In this document: positions 51,878 to 60,217 of the stretch, one piece after another
How the letters are laid out: each line of letters begins with the position of its first letter
Numbering within the stretch: position 1 is the stretch's first letter
NCBI GenBank assembly: GCA_963782965.1
Contig: CAWALV010000006.1
Span: forward strand, 744,001 to 808,000
Direction of reading: 5' to 3'
DNA length: 64,000 nucleotides
DNA from: CAWALV01 sp963782965
GTDB lineage: Bacteria > Actinomycetota > Actinomycetes > Acidothermales > Acidothermaceae
Notes under the pieces: generated by a model
What the model was told of the DNA's origin: nothing
Seen by the model: only the letters and a program-made list of their open reading frames with translations
Database searches by the model: none
Made by a program: the position numbers and the translations under genes

Positions 51878-53278
51878 TCAGACCAGCGTCTTGTTGATCA
51901 GCGTGTCCAGCACACTGTCGAGAACGCTGAGGAACTTTGCTGCGGCGTTGTACGCCTGCTGGTAGGTGATGAGGTTCGTTTGCTCTTCGTCGAGGTCGAC
52001 GCCGGCAGCCGAATCGCGCGAGGTCTGAATCTGCTGGACGACGCTTTGCTGCGTCGTGGTCTTCTGCTGAGCGCTCTGCGACTCCGAACCCAACTGCACG
52101 ATCATCTGGCGGTAGGCGGCGTCGGCGCCGGTGCCAGCGAGGCTCGCTGCCCCCTGCGCGTTGCTCCCGTCGAGGCTCGGTTGCACCGGGGGCCCGACCG
52201 CCGGCGCGACGGCCGAGGCCGCGACCCCGTTCGGATCGGACAGTACGACCCTGATGGTCGACGCCGTGGTCTTGGCGGGGTCGAAGAACGCCGCACCCGG
52301 CGACCCGTTGAGGTCATAACCTGCCGCCTGACGCCCGTTGACGCTCACGACGAGCTGGTTGGCGACGTCGTCGAGCTTGCCGGCATACGTCGGGATCGTC
52401 GCGTTCAGTACGGTCAGGTAAGCCCCGCTCTGGCCGGAAAAACCGCTCACCGGCTGGCCGGTGTCGGTCCAGGAGATCCCGACGGGCGTGCTGCCCACCT
52501 GATCGAGTGCGGTGGCGCCACCGACCTGGAGCTGGCGAGACATGCCGCCACCGACGAGGGTCGACCCACCGATGAACACGTCCGTCGAACCGTCGCTCTT
52601 CGGCCGCGCCGTCGCGCCGATCGAGGTTGCCAGCTGGCGGATGAGCAAGTCGCGCTGGTCCATCAGGTCGTTGGGGTGATTTCCGGCCGAGGTCGCCGCC
52701 ACGATCGCCTTGTTCAGAGACGCGATGTTCGCGGCGGTGCCGTTGACCTGCTGGATGATCGAGTCGAGGGATTCCTTCGACGACGCCCACTGCGCCGACA
52801 GCGACGAAGCCGCGACGTTGAGACCGGTAGCCAGTGACTGTGCGGTGCCGATCAACGCGGTGCGCGCGGCGGTGTCGGCGGGATTGTTCGCGACGTCGTC
52901 CCAGCCGTTCCAGTACGACGAGAGGAGCGCCTGCAAGCCGCCGTCCCCTGGCTCCTGGAAGGCGTTCTCGATGTCGGACAGCGCGTTCTGCACGCCCTGC
53001 AGGTTCGACAGCGTTCCGGTCTCGGTGTTCGCGCGCTGTTCCAGGAAGGCATCCTGGAGGCGCTGGATGTCGGAGAGTGTCACGCCCGAGCCGACGCCGT
53101 CCGACGTCGAGTACATCGCGGGGTTGACCGATCCTCCGACCGCTTGGAATCCCGCGCGCTGCCGCGTGTAACCGGCCGTGCTCGCGTTGGCGATGTTTTG
53201 ACCCGTGACCTCGAGCGCCTTGCGCTCGGCCTGCAGCGCCGAGAGCGCAGAACCGATCGTGCCGAACTCCGTGCCCAT
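51878..53278 (-). CDS. flgK: Flagellar hook-associated protein 1
   Basis: 466 residues. The N-terminus GSALSALQAERKALEVTGQN followed by IANASTAGYTRQRAGFQAVG is the conserved rod/hook-family segment, and the C-terminus (VDLDEEQTNLITYQQAYNAA) matches FlgK. It forms the first hook-filament junction. At 466 residues it is near the normal length. The start ATG overlaps the flgN stop by one base, so translation is coupled. Confidence 0.95.
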   Translation of the reverse strand: MGTEFGTIGSALSALQAERKALEVTGQNIANASTAGYTRQRAGFQAVGGSVNPAMYSTSDGVGSGVTLSDIQRLQDAFLEQRANTETGTLSNLQGVQNALSDIENAFQEPGDGGLQALLSSYWNGWDDVANNPADTAARTALIGTAQSLATGLNVAASSLSAQWASSKESLDSIIQQVNGTAANIASLNKAIVAATSAGNHPNDLMDQRDLLIRQLATSIGATARPKSDGSTDVFIGGSTLVGGGMSRQLQVGGATALDQVGSTPVGISWTDTGQPVSGFSGQSGAYLTVLNATIPTYAGKLDDVANQLVVSVNGRQAAGYDLNGSPGAAFFDPAKTTASTIRVVLSDPNGVAASAVAPAVGPPVQPSLDGSNAQGAASLAGTGADAAYRQMIVQLGSESQSAQQKTTTQQSVVQQIQTSRDSAAGVDLDEEQTNLITYQQAYNAAAKFLSVLDSVLDTLINKTLV

Positions 53279-53763
53279 CAGATCGCCTCGTCGAGCAGGC
53301 GCCGACGCGGCGCGGTGCCGTCGTGCTTGCCGGTCGCCGTGTACCCGTCGACCGTGACGTCACTGATGGCGAGCAGGGTCTCCTGCGCTGACCGGTACGC
53401 GCTGCTCACGAAATCGCGGTTGGCCTCCGCCAGCGCCGAGATCTCCTGGGTCAACGTCAGGAACGCCTTGCGATGGGCATGAAAGATGTCCGACCACGGC
53501 GGGGGCGCCGCCTCGGCGAAGGTCGACAAGCTCGGGTTCGGCTCGAGGCCGAGGGAGGCCGCAGCAGCGTCGACCTCTATGGAACGGGTCAGCTCGGTCA
53601 GCCGGATCTGTTCGAGGACGAACTCGACCTCTCGGGTGGCGCGGGCCAGCCAGCGGACGTTGCCGGCAGCGAGCAGAAGCTGCTCCTCCTCCAACTTGAA
53701 GAGCAAGAGGTCAAGCAGCTCACGCTCTCGCCAAAGGATGTCGGACACCTCGGCGAGGCCCAT
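53278..53763 (-). CDS. flgN: FlgN-type export chaperone
   Basis: 161 residues from ATG 53763, preceded by GAGGAGG at seven bases. It is almost wholly helical and Leu/Glu-rich (ERELLDLLLFKLEEEQLLLA, ATREVEFVLEQIRLTEL), as in FlgN chaperones that guard FlgK and FlgL before export. Position directly upstream of flgK and flgL supports this. A sigma-28-type promoter 64 bases upstream drives the whole minus-strand operon, including fliW and csrA. Confidence 0.88.
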   Translation of the reverse strand: MGLAEVSDILWRERELLDLLLFKLEEEQLLLAAGNVRWLARATREVEFVLEQIRLTELTRSIEVDAAAASLGLEPNPSLSTFAEAAPPPWSDIFHAHRKAFLTLTQEISALAEANRDFVSSAYRSAQETLLAISDVTVDGYTATGKHDGTAPRRRLLDEAI

Positions 53764-53826
53764 CGCGCAACCTCCTCGTCCGCCTCGACTGTCGACTCGT
53801 GCAGGCACGTGCAATCTCGGGCTTCC

Positions 53827-53854
53827 ACATCGGCGGTGCTCGCCGGTAGCTGAG
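53827..53854 (-). promoter_or_regulatory. Sigma-28-type promoter of flgN-flgK-flgL-fliW-csrA
   Basis: Minus strand: CTCAG, 15 bases, GCCGATGT, ending 64 bases before the flgN start. It lies in the divergent gap with fliA. Confidence 0.85.
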
Positions 53855-53960
53855 TGGTCTGGAACGCCGGAATTCGCTGCCTTAGCGCCACTGAAGACCC
53901 GCAGGTGCAACAGGATGGCGGCGCAAGCTACGCCGTTTGGCGGCAAGAAATGCGTGTCGC

Positions 53961-54851
53961 ATGGGCGATGTATTGAGCATGGTCGAGAACGTCAATGCCG
54001 ACGCGGCGGAGCAGTCGCGGATCGATCGGTTGATCGAGGAACACCTGCCGTTGGTGGGCTACGCGGTTGCAGAGGTGTCGGCGCGACTGCCGTACCACGT
54101 CAGCCGTGACGACCTGACCTCGGCGGCGATGTTGGCGCTCGTGCGCGCCGCACGAAGCTTCGAGCCGGCGCGCGGGGTACCCTTCGGCCACTACGCGAAG
54201 TCGCGCCTGCGCGGCGCGATCGTCGACGAGCTTCGCGACAACGACCGGACCAGCAGGGGCGTGCGGTACAAGGCGCGGCAGCTCGCCCAGGCCGAAGAGG
54301 TTCTGTCGGCGCAGCTTGGCAGGTACCCCACCACCGACGAGCTGGCGATGCACCTGGGAACTTCCGTGGCGGAGGTGCGCGCGGTCGAGGGTGACGTCCA
54401 TCGCTCGGTCGTGCTGAGCATCCAAGGCTTCGCCGACGCCGGCACACTCGATGCCATGCTGCCGAGCGCCGGCACCGACCCTGAACGCGAGCTGCTCGAC
54501 AGGGAACGCACGGGTTATCTCTTGGCGGCCGTCGAGGCTCTGCCGGAGCGGCTGGCTGCCGTGGTACGCGGGTATTTCTTCGAAGAGCAGCCGATGGCTC
54601 AGCTCGCCGAGGAGCTCGGCGTCAGCGAGTCACGCATCTCACAGATGCGAGCCGAAGCGCTCTCGCTCCTCAAGGACGCCATGCTCGCGAACCTCATGGC
54701 GGAGCAGCCTCCGCTGCCCGGGCAGCCCGCAGGCTGTGCGGCTCGACGTCGGGCCTCCTACATCGCGGCCGTCGCGGCTCTTGCCGCCGGCAGCGGCACC
54801 TCGTTCGGCTCGGCAACGCAGCGCTTGGTGCGGGCGGGCGGCGCCGCCTGA
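53961..54851 (+). CDS. fliA: Sigma-28-family RNA polymerase sigma factor (FliA/WhiG type)
   Basis: About 296 residues from ATG 53961 (ATG 53979 is also in frame). Region 2 is DRLIEEHLPLVGYAVAEVSA and DDLTSAAMLALVRAARSFEP, then HYAKSRLRGAIVDELRDNDR, the FliA/WhiG group signature. Region 3 is the GRYPTTDELAMHLGTSVAEV segment. Region 4 is ALPERLAAVVRGYFFEEQPM and ELGVSESRISQMRAEALSLL. About 55 residues after region 4 form an Ala/Gly-rich tail not found in typical FliA (about 240-260 residues). Its placement and the matching promoters in front of flgN, fliC and flgB indicate it is the flagellar sigma factor. Confidence 0.94.
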   Translation: MGDVLSMVENVNADAAEQSRIDRLIEEHLPLVGYAVAEVSARLPYHVSRDDLTSAAMLALVRAARSFEPARGVPFGHYAKSRLRGAIVDELRDNDRTSRGVRYKARQLAQAEEVLSAQLGRYPTTDELAMHLGTSVAEVRAVEGDVHRSVVLSIQGFADAGTLDAMLPSAGTDPERELLDRERTGYLLAAVEALPERLAAVVRGYFFEEQPMAQLAEELGVSESRISQMRAEALSLLKDAMLANLMAEQPPLPGQPAGCAARRRASYIAAVAALAAGSGTSFGSATQRLVRAGGAA

Positions 54852-54870
54852 ACCGGTCGGCCTGAAATCT

Positions 54871-54898
54871 CTCAGGTCGTGGTCCTCGACGCCGATGG
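54871..54898 (+). promoter_or_regulatory. Sigma-28-type promoter of fliC
   Basis: CTCAG, 15 bases, GCCGATGG, ending 88 bases before the fliC ATG. Both boxes are identical to those of the FIST operon. Confidence 0.84.
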
Positions 54899-54935
54899 AA
54901 CACTCGGCCGGCAGAAGTCGACCTAGCAAGGCAAG

Positions 54936-54978
54936 GGCTGGTCCACGGATGGACCGCCCAGGGCCCAACTCAAGGAGG
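54936..54978 (+). promoter_or_regulatory. Putative CsrA binding sites in the fliC leader
   Basis: GGTCCA-CGGA-TGGACC (54940-54955) is a perfect six-pair hairpin with CGGA in the loop, giving the ACGGA of the CsrA consensus. It can extend by three pairs past a bulged T. The second site is AAGGA inside the Shine-Dalgarno AAGGAGG (54972-54978), eight bases before the ATG. Known hag leaders in Bacillus use the same two-site layout. Confidence 0.7.
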
Positions 54979-54986
54979 AAAATCAA

Positions 54987-56165
54987 ATGGGTCTCCGTAT
55001 CAACACCAACTCCGATGCACTCGACGCGTACCGCAACCTGTCGATGACGCAGAGCAAGTTGTCCGACAGCCTGCAGAAGCTGTCGAGCGGCTATCGCATC
55101 AACAAGGCGGCGGACGACGCAGCCGGCCTTTCGATCAGCCAGGGCTTGCAGGCCCAGATCGGTGGCCTCACCCAAGCCGTCAAGAACGCGCAAGACGGCA
55201 TCAACGTCGTGCAGACCGCTGACGGCGCGCTGACCGAGGTGGACTCCATCCTCCAGCGCATGAACAGCCTCGCCGTGCAAGCGGCGAACACCGGGTCGCA
55301 GGACACGACAGCCCGGCAGGCCGCTCAGACCGAGCTCACCCAGCTCAATACCGACCTGGACAACATCGGCAGCACCACCCAGTTCGGCAACAGCAAGCTG
55401 CTCGACGGCTCGTTCGGCTCGCAGAACACGCAGAGTGGAACGCAAGCCGCCTTCTCGCCGGTCACCGTTGCCGCCAGCACCACGTTCCAGGTGGCGGCGA
55501 ACATCGGCGGCAGCACCACGACTGTCACCGTCGCCCTCAACGCAGGCACCTACAACACGGCGTCCTCGATGGTCAACGAGGTCAACCGCGGTCTGCGTGC
55601 GGCACTGGTCACTGCCGGTGGCACGGGCGCTGAGGTCTCGGCCAGCTACGCCGTCGACCCGGGTGGCGCAGGTGGGTCATTCAAGCTGACCGGTGCGAAC
55701 GCGTTCACGACCACGGCCGGCGCGACCGACGGTCTGGCCGACCTCGGCATCACCGCCGGCGCGTCGAGCGTGACGAGCAACGGTGGCGTCTTCCAGATCG
55801 GCGCGAACGCCGGTCAGACTCAGGCGGTCAGCATCGGTGCGGTCAACTCGACCTCGCTCGGTACGACCGGTCTCGACCTCGTGAACAACGCGAGTGCCGC
55901 GATCACCACGATCCAGGCCGCCATCACCACGGTCTCGACCGAGCGGGCGAACCTGGGTGCGTACCAGAACGGGTTCCAGCACACCATCAACAACCTGAAC
56001 GTGACGGTCGAGAACCTGCAGTCCTCGAACTCCTCGATCCAGGACACCGACATGGCGTCGGAGATGGTCAACTTCACCAAGGAGCAGGTGCTCCAGCAGG
56101 CCGGCGTCTCGATGCTGGCGCAGGCGAACACCGCGTCGCAGTCGGTGCTCAAGCTGCTGGGCTGA
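54987..56165 (+). CDS. fliC: Flagellin
   Basis: 392 residues, with AAGGAGG eight bases upstream of the ATG. The D0/D1 N-terminal part is conserved (GLRINTNSDALDAYRNLSMT, LSSGYRINKAADDAAGLSIS, AQIGGLTQAVKNAQDGINVV), as is the C-terminal part (NLNVTVENLQSSNSSIQDTD, MASEMVNFTKEQVLQQAGVS). The middle (about residues 150-290) is a variable Ala/Thr/Gly-rich outer domain. Exported through the flagellar apparatus, it forms the filament. A sigma-28-type promoter, a CsrA-site leader and a strong terminator surround the gene, so it is a single-gene transcript. Confidence 0.97.
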   Translation: MGLRINTNSDALDAYRNLSMTQSKLSDSLQKLSSGYRINKAADDAAGLSISQGLQAQIGGLTQAVKNAQDGINVVQTADGALTEVDSILQRMNSLAVQAANTGSQDTTARQAAQTELTQLNTDLDNIGSTTQFGNSKLLDGSFGSQNTQSGTQAAFSPVTVAASTTFQVAANIGGSTTTVTVALNAGTYNTASSMVNEVNRGLRAALVTAGGTGAEVSASYAVDPGGAGGSFKLTGANAFTTTAGATDGLADLGITAGASSVTSNGGVFQIGANAGQTQAVSIGAVNSTSLGTTGLDLVNNASAAITTIQAAITTVSTERANLGAYQNGFQHTINNLNVTVENLQSSNSSIQDTDMASEMVNFTKEQVLQQAGVSMLAQANTASQSVLKLLG

Positions 56166-56180
56166 CCGTCCGGGTAGTGG

Positions 56181-56210
56181 GTGGGGGCGCCGCCTCGGCG
56201 GCGTCCCCAC
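56181..56210 (+). terminator. Terminator hairpin after fliC
   Basis: Two 14-base arms (56181-56194 and 56197-56210) with one G-T wobble and a TC turn begin 16 bases after the fliC stop. There is no T-run. It should insulate fliD from the highly expressed flagellin transcript. Confidence 0.8.
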
Positions 56211-56277
56211 CGGTAACCACCGGTAGGTACAGCACGCGACCTTCGAAGACCTGAGACCTGAGACCTGGGGAGGTGCG

Positions 56278-58257
56278 ATGAGCACGAGCAGCGTGGGCGC
56301 AACCACGACAGCCACGACGGCGGCGACGAGCACGGTGGGCGGCTCCTCGAAGATCGATGGTCTTGTCAGTGGGCTCAACACGACCGCGATCATCCAGGCC
56401 ATCATGGCCCAGGCGGCCCTGCCGCAGACCAACCTCAAGAACCAGCTCTCCGTCGAGCAGGCCAAACTCGCCGCCTACCAGTCCATCAACACCAAGACCG
56501 TCGCACTTCGAGCAGCGTCGGACGCGCTCACGTCCACTTCGACGTGGCAGGCGATGGCCACGACGTCCTCGTCGTCCACCGTCTCGGCCACCGCGGCTGC
56601 GGGTGCGCTCGCCGGCGCCTTCACCTTCGACGTGACCAGGCTCGCGAGTGCGCAGTCGTCGGTGTTCGCGAACACCGTCTCGAGTACCTCGGCATCCGTG
56701 GTGAGCGGAGGCGGCCAGGTCACGATCACGAGTGGCACCGGGAGCCCCGTGACGATCGACACCGGCGACGGCTCACTCGCCGCAGTGGTGGCCGGCATCA
56801 ACAAGAGCAACACGGGAGTGCAAGCTGCTGCGGTACAGGTCGCCGCCGGCCAGTATCGCCTCCAACTGACGTCGTCCACGACGGGTGCGGCCGCCACGTT
56901 CACGACGTCCGGCCTGGAATCCGGCCCGCTCGGGACGATGAGCGATACGACGTCGGCCCAGGACGCCGAGCTCACGGTCGGCGCGGGCAGCCCGTCGGCC
57001 TACACGATCTCGTCGAGTTCGAACACCTTCGACCAGGCCCTGCCCGGGCTCACCTTCACCGTCAGCCAGCTGACCACCGGTGTCACGTTGACGACGCGAC
57101 CCGACGCCACCGGTATGGCAGACAAGGTGCAAGCGATGGTCGACGCCGCGAATGCGGTGCTGACCGAGATCAGCAGCGACACCGCATTCGATACCCAGAC
57201 CGTCACCGCGTCGGTGTTGACGGGCGACTCCACGGTTCGTCGGCTGCAAGACGACATTCTCAGCTCGGTCAGCTCCGCGCTCGGAAACGGTACGAGCGCG
57301 TCGAGTATCGGGCTCAGCGTCACCAAGGACGGGCAGATCACCTTCGATGCGAACGCCTTCCAGACGTCGCTCGCCGCGGATCCCGCTGCCGTGCAAGCTG
57401 CCTTCGTCGCTTCGGGCACGTTCACACCCGCGCAGTCGGGCTTGACCGGCACCGTTCTCCTGCAAAAGGGTAGCGACGCGACGAGCGCCGGGTCGTACGC
57501 CGTGCACGTGACGCAGGCGGCGACCAAGGCGAACGCCACGATCGACACTTCCGCCGGCCTCAACGCCGGCGACACGATCACCCTCGGATCGAACGGCGGA
57601 ACGGGCACCTACACGGTTCAGGCCGGCGACACAGCGCAGAGCGTGGTCGACGCGCTCAACGCGATGGCGTCCACCGACCAGCTCGGGCTCAATGCGACGC
57701 TCGGCAGCAACGGCATCATCAACCTGCTTTCCAGCGGCTACGGCTCTGAGTACACCTTCACGGCTGCGACGACGGGCAGCCTCACCGCCTCCCCCGTCAC
57801 TGCCGGGCTCGACGTGGCGGGAACCATCAACGGCTCGTCGGCGCAAGGTATCGGCCAGTTCCTCTTCACTGCGGCGGGAACACCGGCGGTCGATGCCCTC
57901 AGCCTCCAGGTCACCTTGACGCCGGCCGACGTGAGCGCGCTCGGAGGCGGCGACGCCGGGACGTTCGCGTACGCGGCGGGGGCGAGCCAGAAGCTGGCGA
58001 GCGTCGCCTACGACGCGGTATCGACCAAGACCGGGCTGCTCACCGGCGAGATCACCAGCGCCGGGTCGATGATCACCTCGCTCAACACTCAGATCGCCGA
58101 CTGGCAGGTCGTCCTCGATACCAAGCAAGCAGCACTTCAACTCCGGTGGGCGAACTTGGAGACGCAGCTCAGCAACCTCCAGGCGCAGAGTTCCCAACTC
58201 ACCTCCGCTCTCTCCGCTTTCCCGACATCAACAACCTCCAGTTCTACGAAGCCGTAG
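56278..58257 (+). CDS. fliD: Flagellar filament capping protein
   Basis: 659 residues from ATG 56278 with GGGGAGG just upstream. The N-terminal HAP2 region (SSKIDGLVSGLNTTAIIQAI, LKNQLSVEQAKLAAYQSINT, TWQAMATTSSSSTVSATAAA) and the C-terminal helices (LQLRWANLETQLSNLQAQSS) are typical FliD, which caps the growing filament and folds flagellin. The central region is long and Ser/Thr/Ala-rich, so the protein is larger than the usual 450-500. It heads the fliD-fliS set. Confidence 0.94.
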   Translation: MSTSSVGATTTATTAATSTVGGSSKIDGLVSGLNTTAIIQAIMAQAALPQTNLKNQLSVEQAKLAAYQSINTKTVALRAASDALTSTSTWQAMATTSSSSTVSATAAAGALAGAFTFDVTRLASAQSSVFANTVSSTSASVVSGGGQVTITSGTGSPVTIDTGDGSLAAVVAGINKSNTGVQAAAVQVAAGQYRLQLTSSTTGAAATFTTSGLESGPLGTMSDTTSAQDAELTVGAGSPSAYTISSSSNTFDQALPGLTFTVSQLTTGVTLTTRPDATGMADKVQAMVDAANAVLTEISSDTAFDTQTVTASVLTGDSTVRRLQDDILSSVSSALGNGTSASSIGLSVTKDGQITFDANAFQTSLAADPAAVQAAFVASGTFTPAQSGLTGTVLLQKGSDATSAGSYAVHVTQAATKANATIDTSAGLNAGDTITLGSNGGTGTYTVQAGDTAQSVVDALNAMASTDQLGLNATLGSNGIINLLSSGYGSEYTFTAATTGSLTASPVTAGLDVAGTINGSSAQGIGQFLFTAAGTPAVDALSLQVTLTPADVSALGGGDAGTFAYAAGASQKLASVAYDAVSTKTGLLTGEITSAGSMITSLNTQIADWQVVLDTKQAALQLRWANLETQLSNLQAQSSQLTSALSAFPTSTTSSSTKP

Positions 58258-58267
58258 GGGTGTTCTC

Positions 58268-58651
58268 GTGGCAATCAATCCCAAGGCCCGCTATCTGGCC
58301 GACATCGTCGCCACGGCCAGCCCAGCGCGCCTCGTCGTCATGTTGTACGACCGGCTGCTGATCGACGTCGTCCAAGGGCGCGACGCCCTCCGGCAGAGTC
58401 GGTGCGGCGAAGCCGACAAGCATCTACGCCACGCCCAGGACATCGTGATCGAACTCTGCGCCAGCCTGCGAGTCGACGGGTGGGACGGCGGCGCGCAGCT
58501 CGCCAGCATCTATGGCTGGCTGCTGAAGGAGCTGGTGCTCGCAAACGTCAACAAGGACGCCGACAAGGCCGACGCGTGCCGGCGTCTGATCGAGCCCTTG
58601 CGCGAAGCCTGGCACGGGGCGGCCGCCGAGTTGATGGGCAAGGTGGGCTGA
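58268..58651 (+). CDS. fliS: Flagellin chaperone FliS
   Basis: 127 residues from GTG 58268, ten bases after the fliD stop. Family features: YLADIVATASPARLVVMLYD, then a second helix with GEADKHLRHAQDIVIELCAS. FliS binds the C-terminal part of flagellin and prevents early polymerisation in the cytoplasm. Length and position between fliD and a small accessory gene are standard. Confidence 0.93.
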   Translation: MAINPKARYLADIVATASPARLVVMLYDRLLIDVVQGRDALRQSRCGEADKHLRHAQDIVIELCASLRVDGWDGGAQLASIYGWLLKELVLANVNKDADKADACRRLIEPLREAWHGAAAELMGKVG

Positions 58652-58654
58652 GCC

Positions 58655-58960
58655 ATGGCGATCACCTGGGCGGAAGTACTCGACCTCTACGGCCGAGCGC
58701 TCGTCGAGTTCGACGACGCACTCGACGAGAGCACGTCGGCGCATGATGACTTCGAGTTCGAACTCCCTGACGGGCTCGGACCGATCCCGCCCGAGCTGGA
58801 GCCCGCGGCGACAGCCGTCGCCGAGAAGTCGGCGCGCATCGAGCAGCGAGTACGCGATGCGATGGCGGTGACCGCGCAGCAGCAGGCGGCCGTCACCCGC
58901 GCCCGGGCCAGTACGACACGCCGACGGCGGCAGGCGAATCTCACCGACAAACAGGCTTGA
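58655..58960 (+). CDS. Small protein in the FliT position, unidentified
   Basis: 101 residues beginning MAITWAEVLDLYGRALVEFD, three bases after fliS. The sequence is helical and acidic early (DDALDESTSAHDDFEFELPD), with a PPE-rich turn (GLGPIPPELEPAAT), then a basic C-terminal helix (VTRARASTTRRRRQANLTDK). I do not recognise it. The position and size suggest a FliT-like chaperone or a small FliD/FliS partner, but no diagnostic motif was seen. Confidence 0.6.
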   Translation: MAITWAEVLDLYGRALVEFDDALDESTSAHDDFEFELPDGLGPIPPELEPAATAVAEKSARIEQRVRDAMAVTAQQQAAVTRARASTTRRRRQANLTDKQA

Positions 58961-59037
58961 TGCCTCGCGTGCGACCGACCATGCAGCGGTGCTGTCCGGG
59001 CGTCTCACACCTCCTGCGATCAGGGTGACGAAAACTG

Positions 59038-59065
59038 CTAAGCAGCGCAGCGATTTCGCCGATGT
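59038..59065 (+). promoter_or_regulatory. Sigma-28-type promoter of flgB operon
   Basis: CTAAG, 15 bases, GCCGATGT, ending 84 bases before flgB. It likely drives flgB-flgC-fliE-fliF-fliG-fliH-fliI. Confidence 0.85.
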
Positions 59066-59149
59066 GAGCGCTGAGCACGGATCGCTCACACAATCGCCAC
59101 GGATCGGCGGGCCGAGAACGAAAGTTCTGGTGTGGGGAAGGCTGGTCCG

Positions 59150-59494
59150 GTGTTCGACGATCTCACGACGACTGCACTGGAAGTAGCGGTCAGGGGATTG
59201 TCCGCTCGCCAACGCGCGATAGCTGACAACATTTCGAACATCAACACTCCCGGCTATCACGCCAAGCGAGTCTCTTTCGAGCAGAGCCTGCAGTCGGCGA
59301 TCGCCAGCGGAGACGCGGCTACCGCAGTTGTCACGACTCAGACGTCGCTGGAACCGACGCAGGTCAACGGCAACAACGTCAATCTCGATGAAGAGACGGT
59401 TTCGATCACCGACACCGGGCTGAAGTACCAGACTTCCGTCGAGGCGCTGACGGCCAAGTATCAGCTGCTCAAGACCGCGATCGGCAACGGCTGA
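59150..59494 (+). CDS. flgB: Flagellar basal-body rod protein FlgB
   Basis: 114 residues from GTG 59150, preceded by GGGGAAGG at eight bases; GTG 59132 is in frame but less well placed. The rod signature is LSARQRAIADNISNINTPGY, and the C-terminal motif is VSITDTGLKYQTSVEALTAK. It forms part of the proximal rod. The stop overlaps the flgC start by one base. Confidence 0.94.
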   Translation: MFDDLTTTALEVAVRGLSARQRAIADNISNINTPGYHAKRVSFEQSLQSAIASGDAATAVVTTQTSLEPTQVNGNNVNLDEETVSITDTGLKYQTSVEALTAKYQLLKTAIGNG

Positions 59495-59889
59495 TGAGCG
59501 GGCTCTTCGACACGATCGGCATCGCCGGAAGCGGGCTGACGGTCCATCGAAAGTGGATGGATGCGATCGCCGACAACCTGGCCAATGTCGACGACACGGT
59601 GCCCGGCAACCAACCGGCCTTTGCCGAACGCTACGTGGAGGCCGCCGCCGCGCCGGAAGGCGGCAGCGAAGTCGTCGGCGTCCGCTATGGATCGAGCGCC
59701 GGCATCGAGTCCTACGATCCGCAGAACCCGCTAGCCGACAGCGCGGGATTCGTCCGGCACGCCGACATCGACATGGCCGGGCAGATGACCCAGCTGATCA
59801 TGGCCCAACGCGGCTACGAGGCGAACCTCTCGGTCATCAGCAAGGCGACCGAGGCCTACCAGCAGGCCCTACAACTCGGCGGCCGGTGA
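59494..59889 (+). CDS. flgC: Flagellar basal-body rod protein FlgC
   Basis: 131 residues. It starts MSGLFDTIGIAGSGLTVHRK, with the rod-family motif WMDAIADNLANVDDTVPGNQ, and ends with the helical pattern MTQLIMAQRGYEANLSVISK. It builds the rod next to FlgB. GTGA overlap couples it to fliE. Confidence 0.94.
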   Translation: MSGLFDTIGIAGSGLTVHRKWMDAIADNLANVDDTVPGNQPAFAERYVEAAAAPEGGSEVVGVRYGSSAGIESYDPQNPLADSAGFVRHADIDMAGQMTQLIMAQRGYEANLSVISKATEAYQQALQLGGR

Positions 59890-60206
59890 GTGCAGCGATG
59901 ACAGCGATTCCCCCTATCTCGCCGATGCCGGCGATTGCACCCGTGGGCTCAGCGCCCGCCGTGTCGTCGTCCGGTGCCGCCTCGAGTGCGAGCTTCGGGA
60001 ACGCGCTCACGCAGGGTATCGACGCGCTGCAGCGCACGCAGTCGGCCGCAGATGACCTGGCGACGAAAGCGGCGACGGGGTCTCTCGCCGACGTGACGTC
60101 GTACATGATCGCGAGTCAGGAAGCCGCACTCGCGACGCAGCTGACGACGGCGGTACGCGACAAGGCCGTCGCCGCCTTCACCTCCATCATGAACATGCAG
60201 ATGTGA
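59886..60206 (+). CDS. fliE: Flagellar hook-basal body protein FliE
   Basis: 106 residues from GTG 59886 (overlapping the flgC stop by GTGA); an ATG at 59898 is a second possible start. A Ser/Pro/Ala-rich N-terminus is followed by ALTQGIDALQRTQSAADDLA and TSYMIASQEAALATQLTTAV, then FTSIMNMQM, the ending typical of FliE, which links rod and MS ring. Length is normal (about 100). Confidence 0.92.
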   Translation: MSAAMTAIPPISPMPAIAPVGSAPAVSSSGAASSASFGNALTQGIDALQRTQSAADDLATKAATGSLADVTSYMIASQEAALATQLTTAVRDKAVAAFTSIMNMQM

Positions 60207-60217
60207 CGGGTCGCTGA

